Part shown: piece after piece, positions 1 to 8,190 of the stretch
Layout of the letters: every line of letters begins with the position of its first letter
Numbering within the stretch: the stretch's first letter is position 1
Origin: Gemmataceae bacterium
GTDB lineage: Bacteria; Planctomycetota; Planctomycetia; Gemmatales; Gemmataceae
Reading direction: 5' to 3'
NCBI GenBank assembly: GCA_022616435.1
Contig: JAKEET010000198.1
Span: 1-38,063, forward strand
DNA: 38,063 nt
Notes under the pieces: model-generated
Told to the model about the DNA's origin: nothing
Seen by the model: only the letters and a program-made list of their open reading frames with translations
The model's database searches: none
Made by a program: the position numbers and the translations under genes

Positions 1-220
1 TCGCGCCACGCCACCGGGACCTCGGCGATCTTGCAGCCCAGCCGGTGCGCGTAGAGCAGCACTTCGAGGTCGATCAGGAAGCCGTCTTCGCGGCACAGCG
101 CAAACAGTCGGTGGGCGGCCTCGCGGCGAAACATCTTGAAGCCGCACTGGGTGTCGCGGATCGGCAGCGCCAACATCTGCCGCGCGACCAGCCGAACGCC
201 GCGCCGGTGAGATGGCGCAG
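1..220 (-). pseudogene. GT2 glycosyltransferase, C-terminal fragment (dolichyl-phosphate glucose synthase-like)
   Basis: Reading the minus strand, the frame encodes RDTQCGFKMFRRE followed by a segment ending KIAEVPVAWR and runs off the left edge of the window. The DTQCGFK signature is typical of GT2 enzymes that load sugars onto polyprenyl phosphate at the cytoplasmic membrane. In that family it lies after about 150 residues carrying the nucleotide-sugar site and DxD motif. Here the frame meets a TGA at 279-281 and the divergent subtilase gene starts at 430, so the catalytic N-terminus does not fit. The only in-frame ATG is at 176, just before the signature. I read it as a 5'-truncated remnant; the 3' end is outside the window. 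Family assignment is fairly sure, the exact substrate is not. Confidence 0.6.
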
Positions 221-429
221 GCGCGAAAAAGCCGCTCCTTGGAGCTTCAAAAAAGCTAACGGTTTTTCGTTGCAAGATTCACGTTCATCGGATACGCTTC
301 ACTACCAACGACAGGACGAGTGTTTCGTTCCGACTCGCGGCAGGCTTCCCCTCTTCTTGAGTCTGCTGAAATGCCGTCCTTGTTGTCCACGAACTACTCG
401 GTTTATCGGTGGAGTCGAGGAGCCCGATC
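221..429. other. AT-richer leader of the subtilase gene
   Basis: No gene is seen here. The stretch holds a short hairpin at about 231-242 (GCTCC-TT-GGAGC) flanked by A-tracts. Reading leftwards it is followed by a run of T, so it could act as a weak terminator or be a repeat remnant. A weak sigma-70-like pair (TTGCAA, 17 bp, TACGCT) at about 270-298 could drive the downstream gene, but the -10 match is poor. Confidence 0.25.
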
Positions 430-3400
430 ATGCTGCGCAGACTCCTTGCCCACCTCCGCCCGCAACGGACCCGCCGCGCCCGGCCGCTGGCCACGCGCCG
501 TCCTTGGTTCGAGCGTCTCGAGGACCGCTGGGCGCCGTCCGTCACCGAACCGCTCGCCGCCATGGACCCCGCGACGGTCGATCCCACGCACATCCTGGTG
601 CGCCTCGATCCGCTGGCCGGCGATCCGCGGCAGCTGCAAATCCTCGACGACACCGCGTTCACCGGGTCGTTTGCCCTGGTTCCCGGCCTGTGGGAGGTGG
701 AGCTGGGCGCGGGCGTCTCGGTGGAGAGCGCGCTGGCGGCGTACCAGGCCAGCCCGTGGATCGTAGAAGCGCTGCCCAACTACCGGCTGCATCTCAACGC
801 GAACCCCAACGACCCGCAATTCAGCTCGCTGTGGGGGCTCGACAACACCGGCCAGACCGGCGGCACGGCGGACGCCGACATCGACGCCCCCGCGGCCTGG
901 GACGTCACCACCGGCAGCCAAAGCGTCATCGTTGCGGTCATCGACACCGGCGTCGATTACAACCACCCCGATCTCGCCGCCAACATCTGGACCAACGCGG
1001 GTGAGATCGCCGGCGACGGCATCGACAACGACCTCAACGGCTTTGTCGACGACATCCACGGCTACGATTTCGCCAACGACGACGCCGATCCGATGGACGA
1101 TCACAGCCACGGGACCCACGTCTCCGGCACCATCGGGGCCGTGGGCAACAACGGCGTCGGCGTCAGCGGCGTGGCCTGGAACGTCCGGATCATGGCGCTC
1201 AAGTTCCTCGATTCCTCCGGCAACGGCACCGTCGCCGACGCCATTCGCGCGCTCTCGTACGCCGTGCAGATGGGGGCGCAGATCTCGAACAACAGCTACG
1301 GCGGCGCCACCCCCGAAGACGCCGACCTCCTGTTCGCCGAGGCGATCCAGAACGCCGCCGGCTTCGGCCACATCTTCGTCGCCGGCGCCGGCAATTCCGG
1401 CGCCGACAATGACGCCGCCGGTTTCTTCCCGGCCAGCTTCGAGACCGACAACATCATCAGCGTCGCCGCCACGGACCACAACGATCAGCTCGCCGCGTTC
1501 TCCAACTACGGGGCGACCAGCGTCGATCTGGCCGCGCCCGGCGTGGACATCCTCAGCACCGTGCCGGGCGGATACAACGTCCTCAGCGGCACGTCGATGG
1601 CGACGCCGCACGTCGCCGGGGTGGTCGCCCTGGTGCGCAGCCTGCACCCGGAATGGACCTACCGCGAAGTCATCGATCAGATCCTGAACTCGGTCGATTA
1701 CCTCCCCGGACTCGACGGCCGCACGGTCACGGCCGGCCGGCTCAACGCCGCCCGCGCCCTGCTGGACAACGACGGGCCGCGCGTGGTGGGGACGATTCCC
1801 GCCGGGGGCGTGGGCGGCGCGGTCAGCACGCTCCGCCTGTTCTTCAACGAGCCGGTCGACGTCGACAGCATCGGCCTGGAAGACATCGCGAGCTTCACGG
1901 GCCCCAACGGCTCGATCGCGGTCGCCAGCCTCAGCGTCGTGCCCGGCTCCTTCGACCGCAAGTTCGACCTCACGTTCGCGCCGCAGCTCGCGCACGGCAG
2001 CTACGAGCTGACCCTGGCCCCCACGCTCACCGACCGCCACGGCAACGCCATGGACCAGGACGGCGACGGCAATCTCGGCGAAGCGCTCGACGATCGCTTC
2101 ACCGCCGTGTTCGTCATCGGCGACCAGTACGTGTTCCCGTCGGCCGACACGCCGAAATCGTTGATCCCGTTGAGCGTCACCACCTCGACGCTGGTGGTGG
2201 ACGAGGATTTGAGCATCGCCGACCTCGACGTGCGGATCAACATCAACGCCTTCGACGTCAGCTACATCGGCGTGGCCCTGGTCTCGCCGGGCGGCGCCCG
2301 CGTGCAGCTGGCGCCGCTGACCGGCCTGGGGCTTGGTCCGGAGTATCGCGACACCGTCTTCGACGACGAGGCCCTCGTTCCCATCGGCGGCGGCACGTCG
2401 CCGTTCACCGGCGCCTACCAGCCCGTCGAGCCGCTCTCGATCCTCGACGGCGCCAGCGCGCTCGGAACCTGGCGCCTGGAGGTGCTGAACCTGTTCGGCG
2501 GCACGATCAACGCCTGGGCGCTGCTGCTGGTGGCCAACCCGCCGCGCATCTCCATCGACGACGTCACTGTTGTCGAGGGCGACGCCGGCGCCACCGACGC
2601 GACTTTCACGGTGCGGCTGTCGAACATCGTCGGCGTGCCGGTCACCGTCGATTTCACCACCGCCGACGGCTCAACCGCCAATGGCTCCGCCAGCGCCGGC
2701 AGCGACTATGACTTCACCGCCGGCTCGGTAACCTTCGAACCTGGAGAGATGACCAAGACCATCACCGTGCCGGTCCACGGCGACACGCTCGACGAAGCCG
2801 ATGAAACCTTCTTTGTCAATCTCAGCAACGCCGCCAACGGCGCCATCGTCGATGCCCAGGGAGTCGGCACGATCCTGAATGACGAGCTGGCGGTGTCCAT
2901 CGACGACGTGTCGGTGACCGAGGGGAACAGCGGCAACACCAATGCCGTGTTCACCGTCAGCCTGTCCGAGCCCAGTGATCACACCGTGACGGTGACCTAC
3001 GCGACCGCGCCGGGGACCGCGACTGCCGCGACCGATTACACCACGGCCGGCGGCACGCTGACCTTCGCCCCCGGCGAAACCTCCAAGCCGGTGACGATCA
3101 TCGTCAAGGGCGATGCCCGCTACGAACGCGCGGAAACCTTCCTCGTCAACCTGACGGCGATGGGCGCCTTCGTCATCGACGGCCAGGGGACCGGCACGAT
3201 CCTGAACGACGACCCGGTGCCGCTCGTGGCCGTCGCCGACGTGTCGCTGAGCGAAGGGAACACGGGAACCAAGAACCTGACGTTCACGGTGACGTTGATC
3301 AACGCCAGCGACGACGCCGTCACGGTCGCCTACGCGACGGCCGACGGAACCGCCACGGCCGGCAGCGACTACGGCGCCGTCAGCGGCACGCTGACCTTCG

Positions 3401-6400
3401 CGCCCGGACAGACGGCCCGGAACGTGGTCGTGGTCATCAACGGCGATGGGGCGCTGGAGCCGAGCGAGACCTTCGTTTTGAACCTGAGCGATCCGGTCAA
3501 CGCGATCCTGAAGGACAGCCAGGCCGCCGGCGTCATCCTGACGGATGACCTCAGCCTCGCGATCGAAGACGTCACGGTCGCGGAAGGGAACGACGGCGCG
3601 TTCGCCGCCGTCTTCACGATCAACCTGTCGGCGGCGGCGGCGTTTGACGTCCAGGTGAACTTCGCCACCGCCAACGGCACGGCGGCTGCCGGCGCCGATT
3701 ATGTCGCCGCCGGCGGCGCGCTGCTGTTCGCCGCGGGCGAGACGGTCAAGACCATTCACATCGTCGGCATCGCCGACATTCGCAACGAGGTGGACGAGAC
3801 ATTCTTCGTCAACCTGAGCGCGGCCGGCAACGCCGTCCTCGCGGACAGCCAGGGCCGGGCAACGATCGTCGACGACGATCCGTTGCCGGAGTTGTCCATC
3901 AGCGATGTCGCGATCGTCGAGGGCGACTCGGGCACGAAGAACCTGACGTTCACGGTGTTCTTGTCGGCGCCGAGCGGCCAGAGCGTGACCGTGCAGTACA
4001 GCACCGCCGCCGGCGCCGCCGGCGCCGGCGATTTCCAGGCCGCGACCGGCACGCTCGGCTTCGGCCCGGGCAGCCTGGCGCGCAGCTTCAACGTCGTGAT
4101 CGCCGGGGACACGGCCGCGGAGCCGCACGAGACGTTCCTGGTGAACCTGTCGGGCGCGGTCAACGCCGTGATTGGCGACAGCCAGGGGGTCGGGACGATT
4201 CTCGACGACGACAACCTGGTCGTGGACGACGCGACGTTCACGGAGGGCGACGCCGGCGCCAGCGTGGCCAACTTCACGGTCCGGCTGCTGACGCCGAGCC
4301 CCGATGTGGTCACGGTGGCCTACGCCACCGCCAACGGCACGGCGGTCGCCGGCTGGGATTACCTGCCCGCCGCCGGGACCCTGACGTTCCAGCCGGGCGA
4401 GACCGAGCAGAACGTGCCGGTCACGGTCATCGGCGACGGTCTCGCCGAGGCCGGCGAGACTCTGTTCCTGAACCTGAGCAGCCCTACCGGCGCGGGCCTT
4501 GCCGACAACAAGGCCACGGCGACGATCGCCAACGACGACCTCGTTCCCACCCTGTCCGTGAGCGACGCGGTCATCGCCGAAGGCAACACCGGGACCAGAC
4601 TCGCCGTGTTCACGCTGACCTTGTCGCACGCCAGCGGCCAGGGCATCACCGTGCCATTCACCACCGCCAACGGCTCGGCGACGGCGGGGAGCGATTATCA
4701 TGCGAAGAGCAGCAGCGTCACGATCGGCGCCGGCGCCACCAGCGCCACGGTCGCCGTTTCCGTCATCGGCGACGTTGCGGTCGAAGGGAACGAGAGCTTC
4801 TATCTGAATCTGACCGCTCCGGCCAACGCCATCCTGTCCGACAACCAGGCCGTCGCGACCATCTTTGACGACGAGCCCCTGCCTGTCGTCTCGATCAGCG
4901 ATGTGACGGCCACGGAGGGACATTCGGGCGTCAAGGCGTTGTCCTTCTGGGTGACGCTGTCGGTGCCCGGCGCCCAGACGGTCACGGTCCAGGTTGACAC
5001 CGCGGACGGCGCCGCCGGCGCCGGCACGGACTACGTCGCGAAAACGGAAGTCGTGACCTTCCTGCCGGGCCAGACCGCGAAAATCGTGACCGTGAACGTC
5101 AACGGCGATGCCGTCCCCGAGCCGACCGAGACCTTCTTGGTGCAGCTGAGCGCGCCGAGCAACGCAGTCCTGGGCGATGACCAGGCCGTCGGCACGATCC
5201 AGAACGACGATTCCAGCCTGCGCGTCGGCGACGTCACCCTGAACGAAGCGGACGACGGCACGACCACGGCCCTGTTCACCGTCACCCTCACCGGGCCGCT
5301 GACGGACGACCCGGTCAGCGTCAAGTACTCCACCGGGAACGGCAGCGCCGCGGCCGGCATCGATTACATCGCCGCCAGCGGCGTCCTGGTGTTCCCGCCC
5401 GGCTCCACGTCGCAGACCGTGGCGGTCCTCGTCATCGGCGACCGCATCCACGAGAACAACGAGACCTTCTATCTCAACCTGTCGGGCCCGGTCAACGCGG
5501 TCATTGCCGACAGCCAGGGCATAGCAACCATCATCGATGCCCCGGACCCGTTGCCCAGCATCACCATCGACGATGCCGCGGTTGTCGAGGGCGCCTCGGG
5601 CACGCGGAACCTGACGTTCACGGCGCGGCTGTCCGCGCCGAGCGGCAAGGTCGTGACCGTCCATTATGCCACCGCCGACGGCAGCGCCGGCGCCGGCAGC
5701 GACTACACCGCCAAGACCGGCGTCATCACGTTCAACCCCGGCATCACGGCGGTCACGGTCAGCGTCGTGGTCGCCGGCGACACCGGCGCCGAGAGCGACG
5801 AAGTGTTCTACCTCAACCTCAGCGGCGCCGCCAACGCCGTCCTCGCGGACAGCCAGGCGGCCGGGACCATCGCCGACGATGATTGCCTGGTCGTGGACGA
5901 CGTCGTCGTCACCGAAGGCGACGGCGCCGGCGTGGCCACCTTCACGGTCCGTTTGCTCGTGCCGCGTTCCGGGGAGGTGAATGTCAACTACGCCACGGTC
6001 AACGGCAGCGCAGGGGCCGGTATCGACTATCTCTACGCCGCCGGCACACTCAGCTTCGCCCCCGGCGAAACCATCAAGACCGTCGACGTCGCGATCGTCG
6101 GCGACCTGCGCGACGAGATCGACGAGACGTTCTTCCTGAACCTGAGCAACGCCAGCGGGACGATCCTCGCCGACAGCCAAGGCGTTGCGACCATCAGCGA
6201 CGACGACCAGCCCCCAAGCCTGAGCATCACGGACGTGGTGACCGTGGCGGAGGGCAACACCGGCGTCAAGACCATCACGTTCACCCTGCGGCTGTCGGCG
6301 CCGAGCGGGCGGGCCGTGACGGTGCAATACGCCACTGCCGACGGCACGGCCACCGCCGGCTCGGACTACGTGGCCAAAGCCGGCACGATAACCTTCAGCG

Positions 6401-6558
6401 CCGGCCAGACCGTGGCCACGATCACGATCACCGTCAACGCCGACCTGGACGTGGAAGGCAACGAGTCGTTCTTCCTGCACCTGAGCAACCCGCTCAACGC
6501 CACGCTGACGGCCACCGAGGCGCTGGCGTTCATCGTCGATGACGACAGCCTGCCGTAG
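430..6558 (+). CDS. Secreted subtilisin-like (S8) protease with P-domain and 12 Calx-beta repeats
   Basis: A 2042-residue protein. The ATG at 430 is preferred over a GTG at 409 because AGGAG lies 7 nt before it. The N-terminus has Arg-rich sequence and FERLEDRWAPS (about 27-37), a motif common at the start of giant secreted planctomycete proteins. The peptidase S8 triad is visible: Asp172 in VIDTGVDYNHPDL, His227 in HSHGTHVSGT, Ser389 in SGTSMATPHVAG, plus oxyanion Asn322 in GAGNSG. An Ig-like segment follows (about 450-560), then a proprotein-convertase P-domain (about 567-705). From about 707 to the end come twelve Calx-beta repeats of about 111 residues, each opening with a V..EG(D/N).G motif and carrying DE(T)F..NLS. 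Calx-beta units bind calcium or act as adhesive stalks. I infer a large extracellular or surface protease-adhesin. It stands alone, convergent with the next gene. Confidence 0.93.
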   Translation: MLRRLLAHLRPQRTRRARPLATRRPWFERLEDRWAPSVTEPLAAMDPATVDPTHILVRLDPLAGDPRQLQILDDTAFTGSFALVPGLWEVELGAGVSVESALAAYQASPWIVEALPNYRLHLNANPNDPQFSSLWGLDNTGQTGGTADADIDAPAAWDVTTGSQSVIVAVIDTGVDYNHPDLAANIWTNAGEIAGDGIDNDLNGFVDDIHGYDFANDDADPMDDHSHGTHVSGTIGAVGNNGVGVSGVAWNVRIMALKFLDSSGNGTVADAIRALSYAVQMGAQISNNSYGGATPEDADLLFAEAIQNAAGFGHIFVAGAGNSGADNDAAGFFPASFETDNIISVAATDHNDQLAAFSNYGATSVDLAAPGVDILSTVPGGYNVLSGTSMATPHVAGVVALVRSLHPEWTYREVIDQILNSVDYLPGLDGRTVTAGRLNAARALLDNDGPRVVGTIPAGGVGGAVSTLRLFFNEPVDVDSIGLEDIASFTGPNGSIAVASLSVVPGSFDRKFDLTFAPQLAHGSYELTLAPTLTDRHGNAMDQDGDGNLGEALDDRFTAVFVIGDQYVFPSADTPKSLIPLSVTTSTLVVDEDLSIADLDVRININAFDVSYIGVALVSPGGARVQLAPLTGLGLGPEYRDTVFDDEALVPIGGGTSPFTGAYQPVEPLSILDGASALGTWRLEVLNLFGGTINAWALLLVANPPRISIDDVTVVEGDAGATDATFTVRLSNIVGVPVTVDFTTADGSTANGSASAGSDYDFTAGSVTFEPGEMTKTITVPVHGDTLDEADETFFVNLSNAANGAIVDAQGVGTILNDELAVSIDDVSVTEGNSGNTNAVFTVSLSEPSDHTVTVTYATAPGTATAATDYTTAGGTLTFAPGETSKPVTIIVKGDARYERAETFLVNLTAMGAFVIDGQGTGTILNDDPVPLVAVADVSLSEGNTGTKNLTFTVTLINASDDAVTVAYATADGTATAGSDYGAVSGTLTFAPGQTARNVVVVINGDGALEPSETFVLNLSDPVNAILKDSQAAGVILTDDLSLAIEDVTVAEGNDGAFAAVFTINLSAAAAFDVQVNFATANGTAAAGADYVAAGGALLFAAGETVKTIHIVGIADIRNEVDETFFVNLSAAGNAVLADSQGRATIVDDDPLPELSISDVAIVEGDSGTKNLTFTVFLSAPSGQSVTVQYSTAAGAAGAGDFQAATGTLGFGPGSLARSFNVVIAGDTAAEPHETFLVNLSGAVNAVIGDSQGVGTILDDDNLVVDDATFTEGDAGASVANFTVRLLTPSPDVVTVAYATANGTAVAGWDYLPAAGTLTFQPGETEQNVPVTVIGDGLAEAGETLFLNLSSPTGAGLADNKATATIANDDLVPTLSVSDAVIAEGNTGTRLAVFTLTLSHASGQGITVPFTTANGSATAGSDYHAKSSSVTIGAGATSATVAVSVIGDVAVEGNESFYLNLTAPANAILSDNQAVATIFDDEPLPVVSISDVTATEGHSGVKALSFWVTLSVPGAQTVTVQVDTADGAAGAGTDYVAKTEVVTFLPGQTAKIVTVNVNGDAVPEPTETFLVQLSAPSNAVLGDDQAVGTIQNDDSSLRVGDVTLNEADDGTTTALFTVTLTGPLTDDPVSVKYSTGNGSAAAGIDYIAASGVLVFPPGSTSQTVAVLVIGDRIHENNETFYLNLSGPVNAVIADSQGIATIIDAPDPLPSITIDDAAVVEGASGTRNLTFTARLSAPSGKVVTVHYATADGSAGAGSDYTAKTGVITFNPGITAVTVSVVVAGDTGAESDEVFYLNLSGAANAVLADSQAAGTIADDDCLVVDDVVVTEGDGAGVATFTVRLLVPRSGEVNVNYATVNGSAGAGIDYLYAAGTLSFAPGETIKTVDVAIVGDLRDEIDETFFLNLSNASGTILADSQGVATISDDDQPPSLSITDVVTVAEGNTGVKTITFTLRLSAPSGRAVTVQYATADGTATAGSDYVAKAGTITFSAGQTVATITITVNADLDVEGNESFFLHLSNPLNATLTATEALAFIVDDDSLP

Positions 6559-6560
6559 GA

Positions 6561-6594
6561 GCGGCCGCAAGACGCGGTTGTTGCCGGCCGCGCC
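6561..6594. terminator. Possible bidirectional hairpin between convergent genes
   Basis: GCGGCCGCAA and TTGCCGGCCGC form an imperfect GC-rich stem just after the subtilase stop. There is no T-tract, so an intrinsic terminator role is only a guess. Confidence 0.25.
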
Positions 6595-6674
6595 GCAACG
6601 TGTGACGGGAGCGGTCGTGCGCGTCGAGGAGGCGTCGGCGCGGCATGGATGTCGGCGGATGGCTTCCGGTCGCG

Positions 6675-8075
6675 CTACTTGAGCGCCTTCACCGTTTCCA
6701 CCTTCAACAGCGTGTACGGATAGATCGTCGTGGCGTAGATCGTCCCATTCCGCGCGACGATCATCGACATGATGACGTGCAACGGCGTCAGCGTGCCGTC
6801 GGGCAGCGTGTGGTAGCCGTGCCGCGGACGCAACGAGCCGTCCGGGTTCTTGGCTTGCTGGCCGGCGAAGTTGAAGAAGTTCGGGTTGCGGACGGCGAAA
6901 ACGCCCAGGTCCTCCATGCGCCGGGTCGCCGGATCGTGGCGGATCAGGTGGTGCAAGTAGCCCGTGCCGAACTTGGTGGTGTTGTCGATGCGGACGGCCG
7001 AGTAAACGCGGCCGTCGGGGCCGAGGCAGATCGAGCCGCGCGAATCGGGACGGTTCCCCTGGATGCGCTCGCCCAGGTTGGTCGCGACCACGGGTTGCCC
7101 GACGGCGCCGGTCAGATCGACGCGGAACATGCGCAGGTCGTCGAGCAGTTGCAGGTACGCGGTCCGGCCGTCGGGCGTGATTCGCCAGTCCGGGTGGACG
7201 CGCTTGGCGCCGAGGTACTCCGCGAACGGCTTGCCTTCGACCAAGAGCGCGTCCACGGTCACGCGGTCCTTGCCCGGCTCGTAGCGGGCGACGCGGTAAT
7301 CATGGGTGATCGCCGTGCCGCGGCCCTGGGCATCGATCAGCGTGTTGGGCTGGTCGCGGAGGATCGGACCCAGCTCGCGGTAGGATTTCGTCTTGATGCT
7401 GTAGAGCATCCAATGCTGATGCTCGCAGGTAACCACGTAGATCAGCCCGCGTTCTTCGTCGGCGGTCACGTCGATCACGCCCTCGCCTTCGGTGCGGCCC
7501 TTGGCCCTGAGCTTGGCGTCGAGCGGCATCGGCCGGCCGAGGTTCTCGGCGGTGTCCTTGGCGGGATCGTAGACCATCACGTATCCGCCCTCGTAGACAG
7601 GCACTTTCTCGCCGCGTTTCAGGGCCGCCTGTTCGGCCTGCGAGTGGTAACCCTGTTTCGAGCCGACATAGATTTTCCCCGACGGGCCGACGAAGTTGCG
7701 GGTGTGAAGCTTGGCCTGGGCGGCGTAGCCCGTGGTCTTCTGGCCGACCAGCTTGTGCGTGTCGAGGACAATCCGCATGCGTTCGGTGGCCGGATCGAAC
7801 TCGACCAGGTACGAGTTCCGGCCGTAGGCGGCGGTGCCGACGTAGATCTTGCCGTTCCGGCCTTCGCACAGGGAGAAGTAGCCGGATTCTTCGGTAGTGG
7901 TTTCGGGCGGGATGTGGAACGCTTTGCACCGCACGTAGGTGAAGGGGGCCTTCGCCGCCGGTTGCTGGGCGGCGGCGAACAGCTTGTTCTGAGTGAGCGC
8001 GATGCCGCCGGCGGTGGCGAGGGCGCCGGTGATGAGCTTGCGGCGGGAGAGTCTGCCATACTTCTTGGATTGCAT
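6675..8075 (-). CDS. Secreted beta-propeller protein, Tat-type signal, function unknown
   Basis: A 466-residue protein starting at the ATG at 8075, which has GAGG 9 nt upstream; a longer frame reaching 8132 is less likely. The N-terminus LSRRKLITGALATAGG fits a twin-arginine (SRRxL) signal peptide, so export in folded form is likely. The body repeatedly shows GKIYVGT, GLIYVVT, GRVYSAVR and GTIYATT strands typical of propeller blades of the SMP-30/WD40-like type. It has no catalytic motif I can name. It is divergent from the VCBS protein at 8191 and shares a 115-bp intergenic region with it. The biochemical role is unknown; related planctomycete proteins are usually annotated as hypothetical. 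Confidence 0.8.
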   Translation of the reverse strand: MQSKKYGRLSRRKLITGALATAGGIALTQNKLFAAAQQPAAKAPFTYVRCKAFHIPPETTTEESGYFSLCEGRNGKIYVGTAAYGRNSYLVEFDPATERMRIVLDTHKLVGQKTTGYAAQAKLHTRNFVGPSGKIYVGSKQGYHSQAEQAALKRGEKVPVYEGGYVMVYDPAKDTAENLGRPMPLDAKLRAKGRTEGEGVIDVTADEERGLIYVVTCEHQHWMLYSIKTKSYRELGPILRDQPNTLIDAQGRGTAITHDYRVARYEPGKDRVTVDALLVEGKPFAEYLGAKRVHPDWRITPDGRTAYLQLLDDLRMFRVDLTGAVGQPVVATNLGERIQGNRPDSRGSICLGPDGRVYSAVRIDNTTKFGTGYLHHLIRHDPATRRMEDLGVFAVRNPNFFNFAGQQAKNPDGSLRPRHGYHTLPDGTLTPLHVIMSMIVARNGTIYATTIYPYTLLKVETVKALK

Positions 8076-8106
8076 GTGATGCCGCCTCACGAATAGCGCC
8101 GATTTG

Positions 8107-8135
8107 TTGCGGTTTCGATTCCCGACCACCATAAT
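8107..8135 (+). promoter_or_regulatory. Candidate sigma-70 type promoter for the VCBS protein gene
   Basis: TTGCGG (8107-8112), a 17-bp spacer and CATAAT (8130-8135). A start near 8142 would leave about 49 nt of leader before the ATG at 8191. The -35 is the same TTGCGG with the same 17-bp spacing as the candidate at 33593. Assigned by eye. Confidence 0.35.
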
Positions 8136-8190
8136 CTATCCAGAGACTGTGGCGGCCGTCGAGGCGTCGACTTCAAATGGAGAATATCGC

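Noticed and set aside
403..2040. A 545-codon minus-strand frame opposite the protease domain
   Set aside because: Antisense shadow of the S8 domain; composition is low-complexity and no motif is seen.
2671..6570. A 1299-codon open frame on the minus strand opposite the Calx-beta repeats
   Set aside because: It mirrors the repetitive high-GC coding sequence on the plus strand, has Arg/Gly/Val-rich composition and no recognisable domain. The plus-strand frame has clear family motifs.
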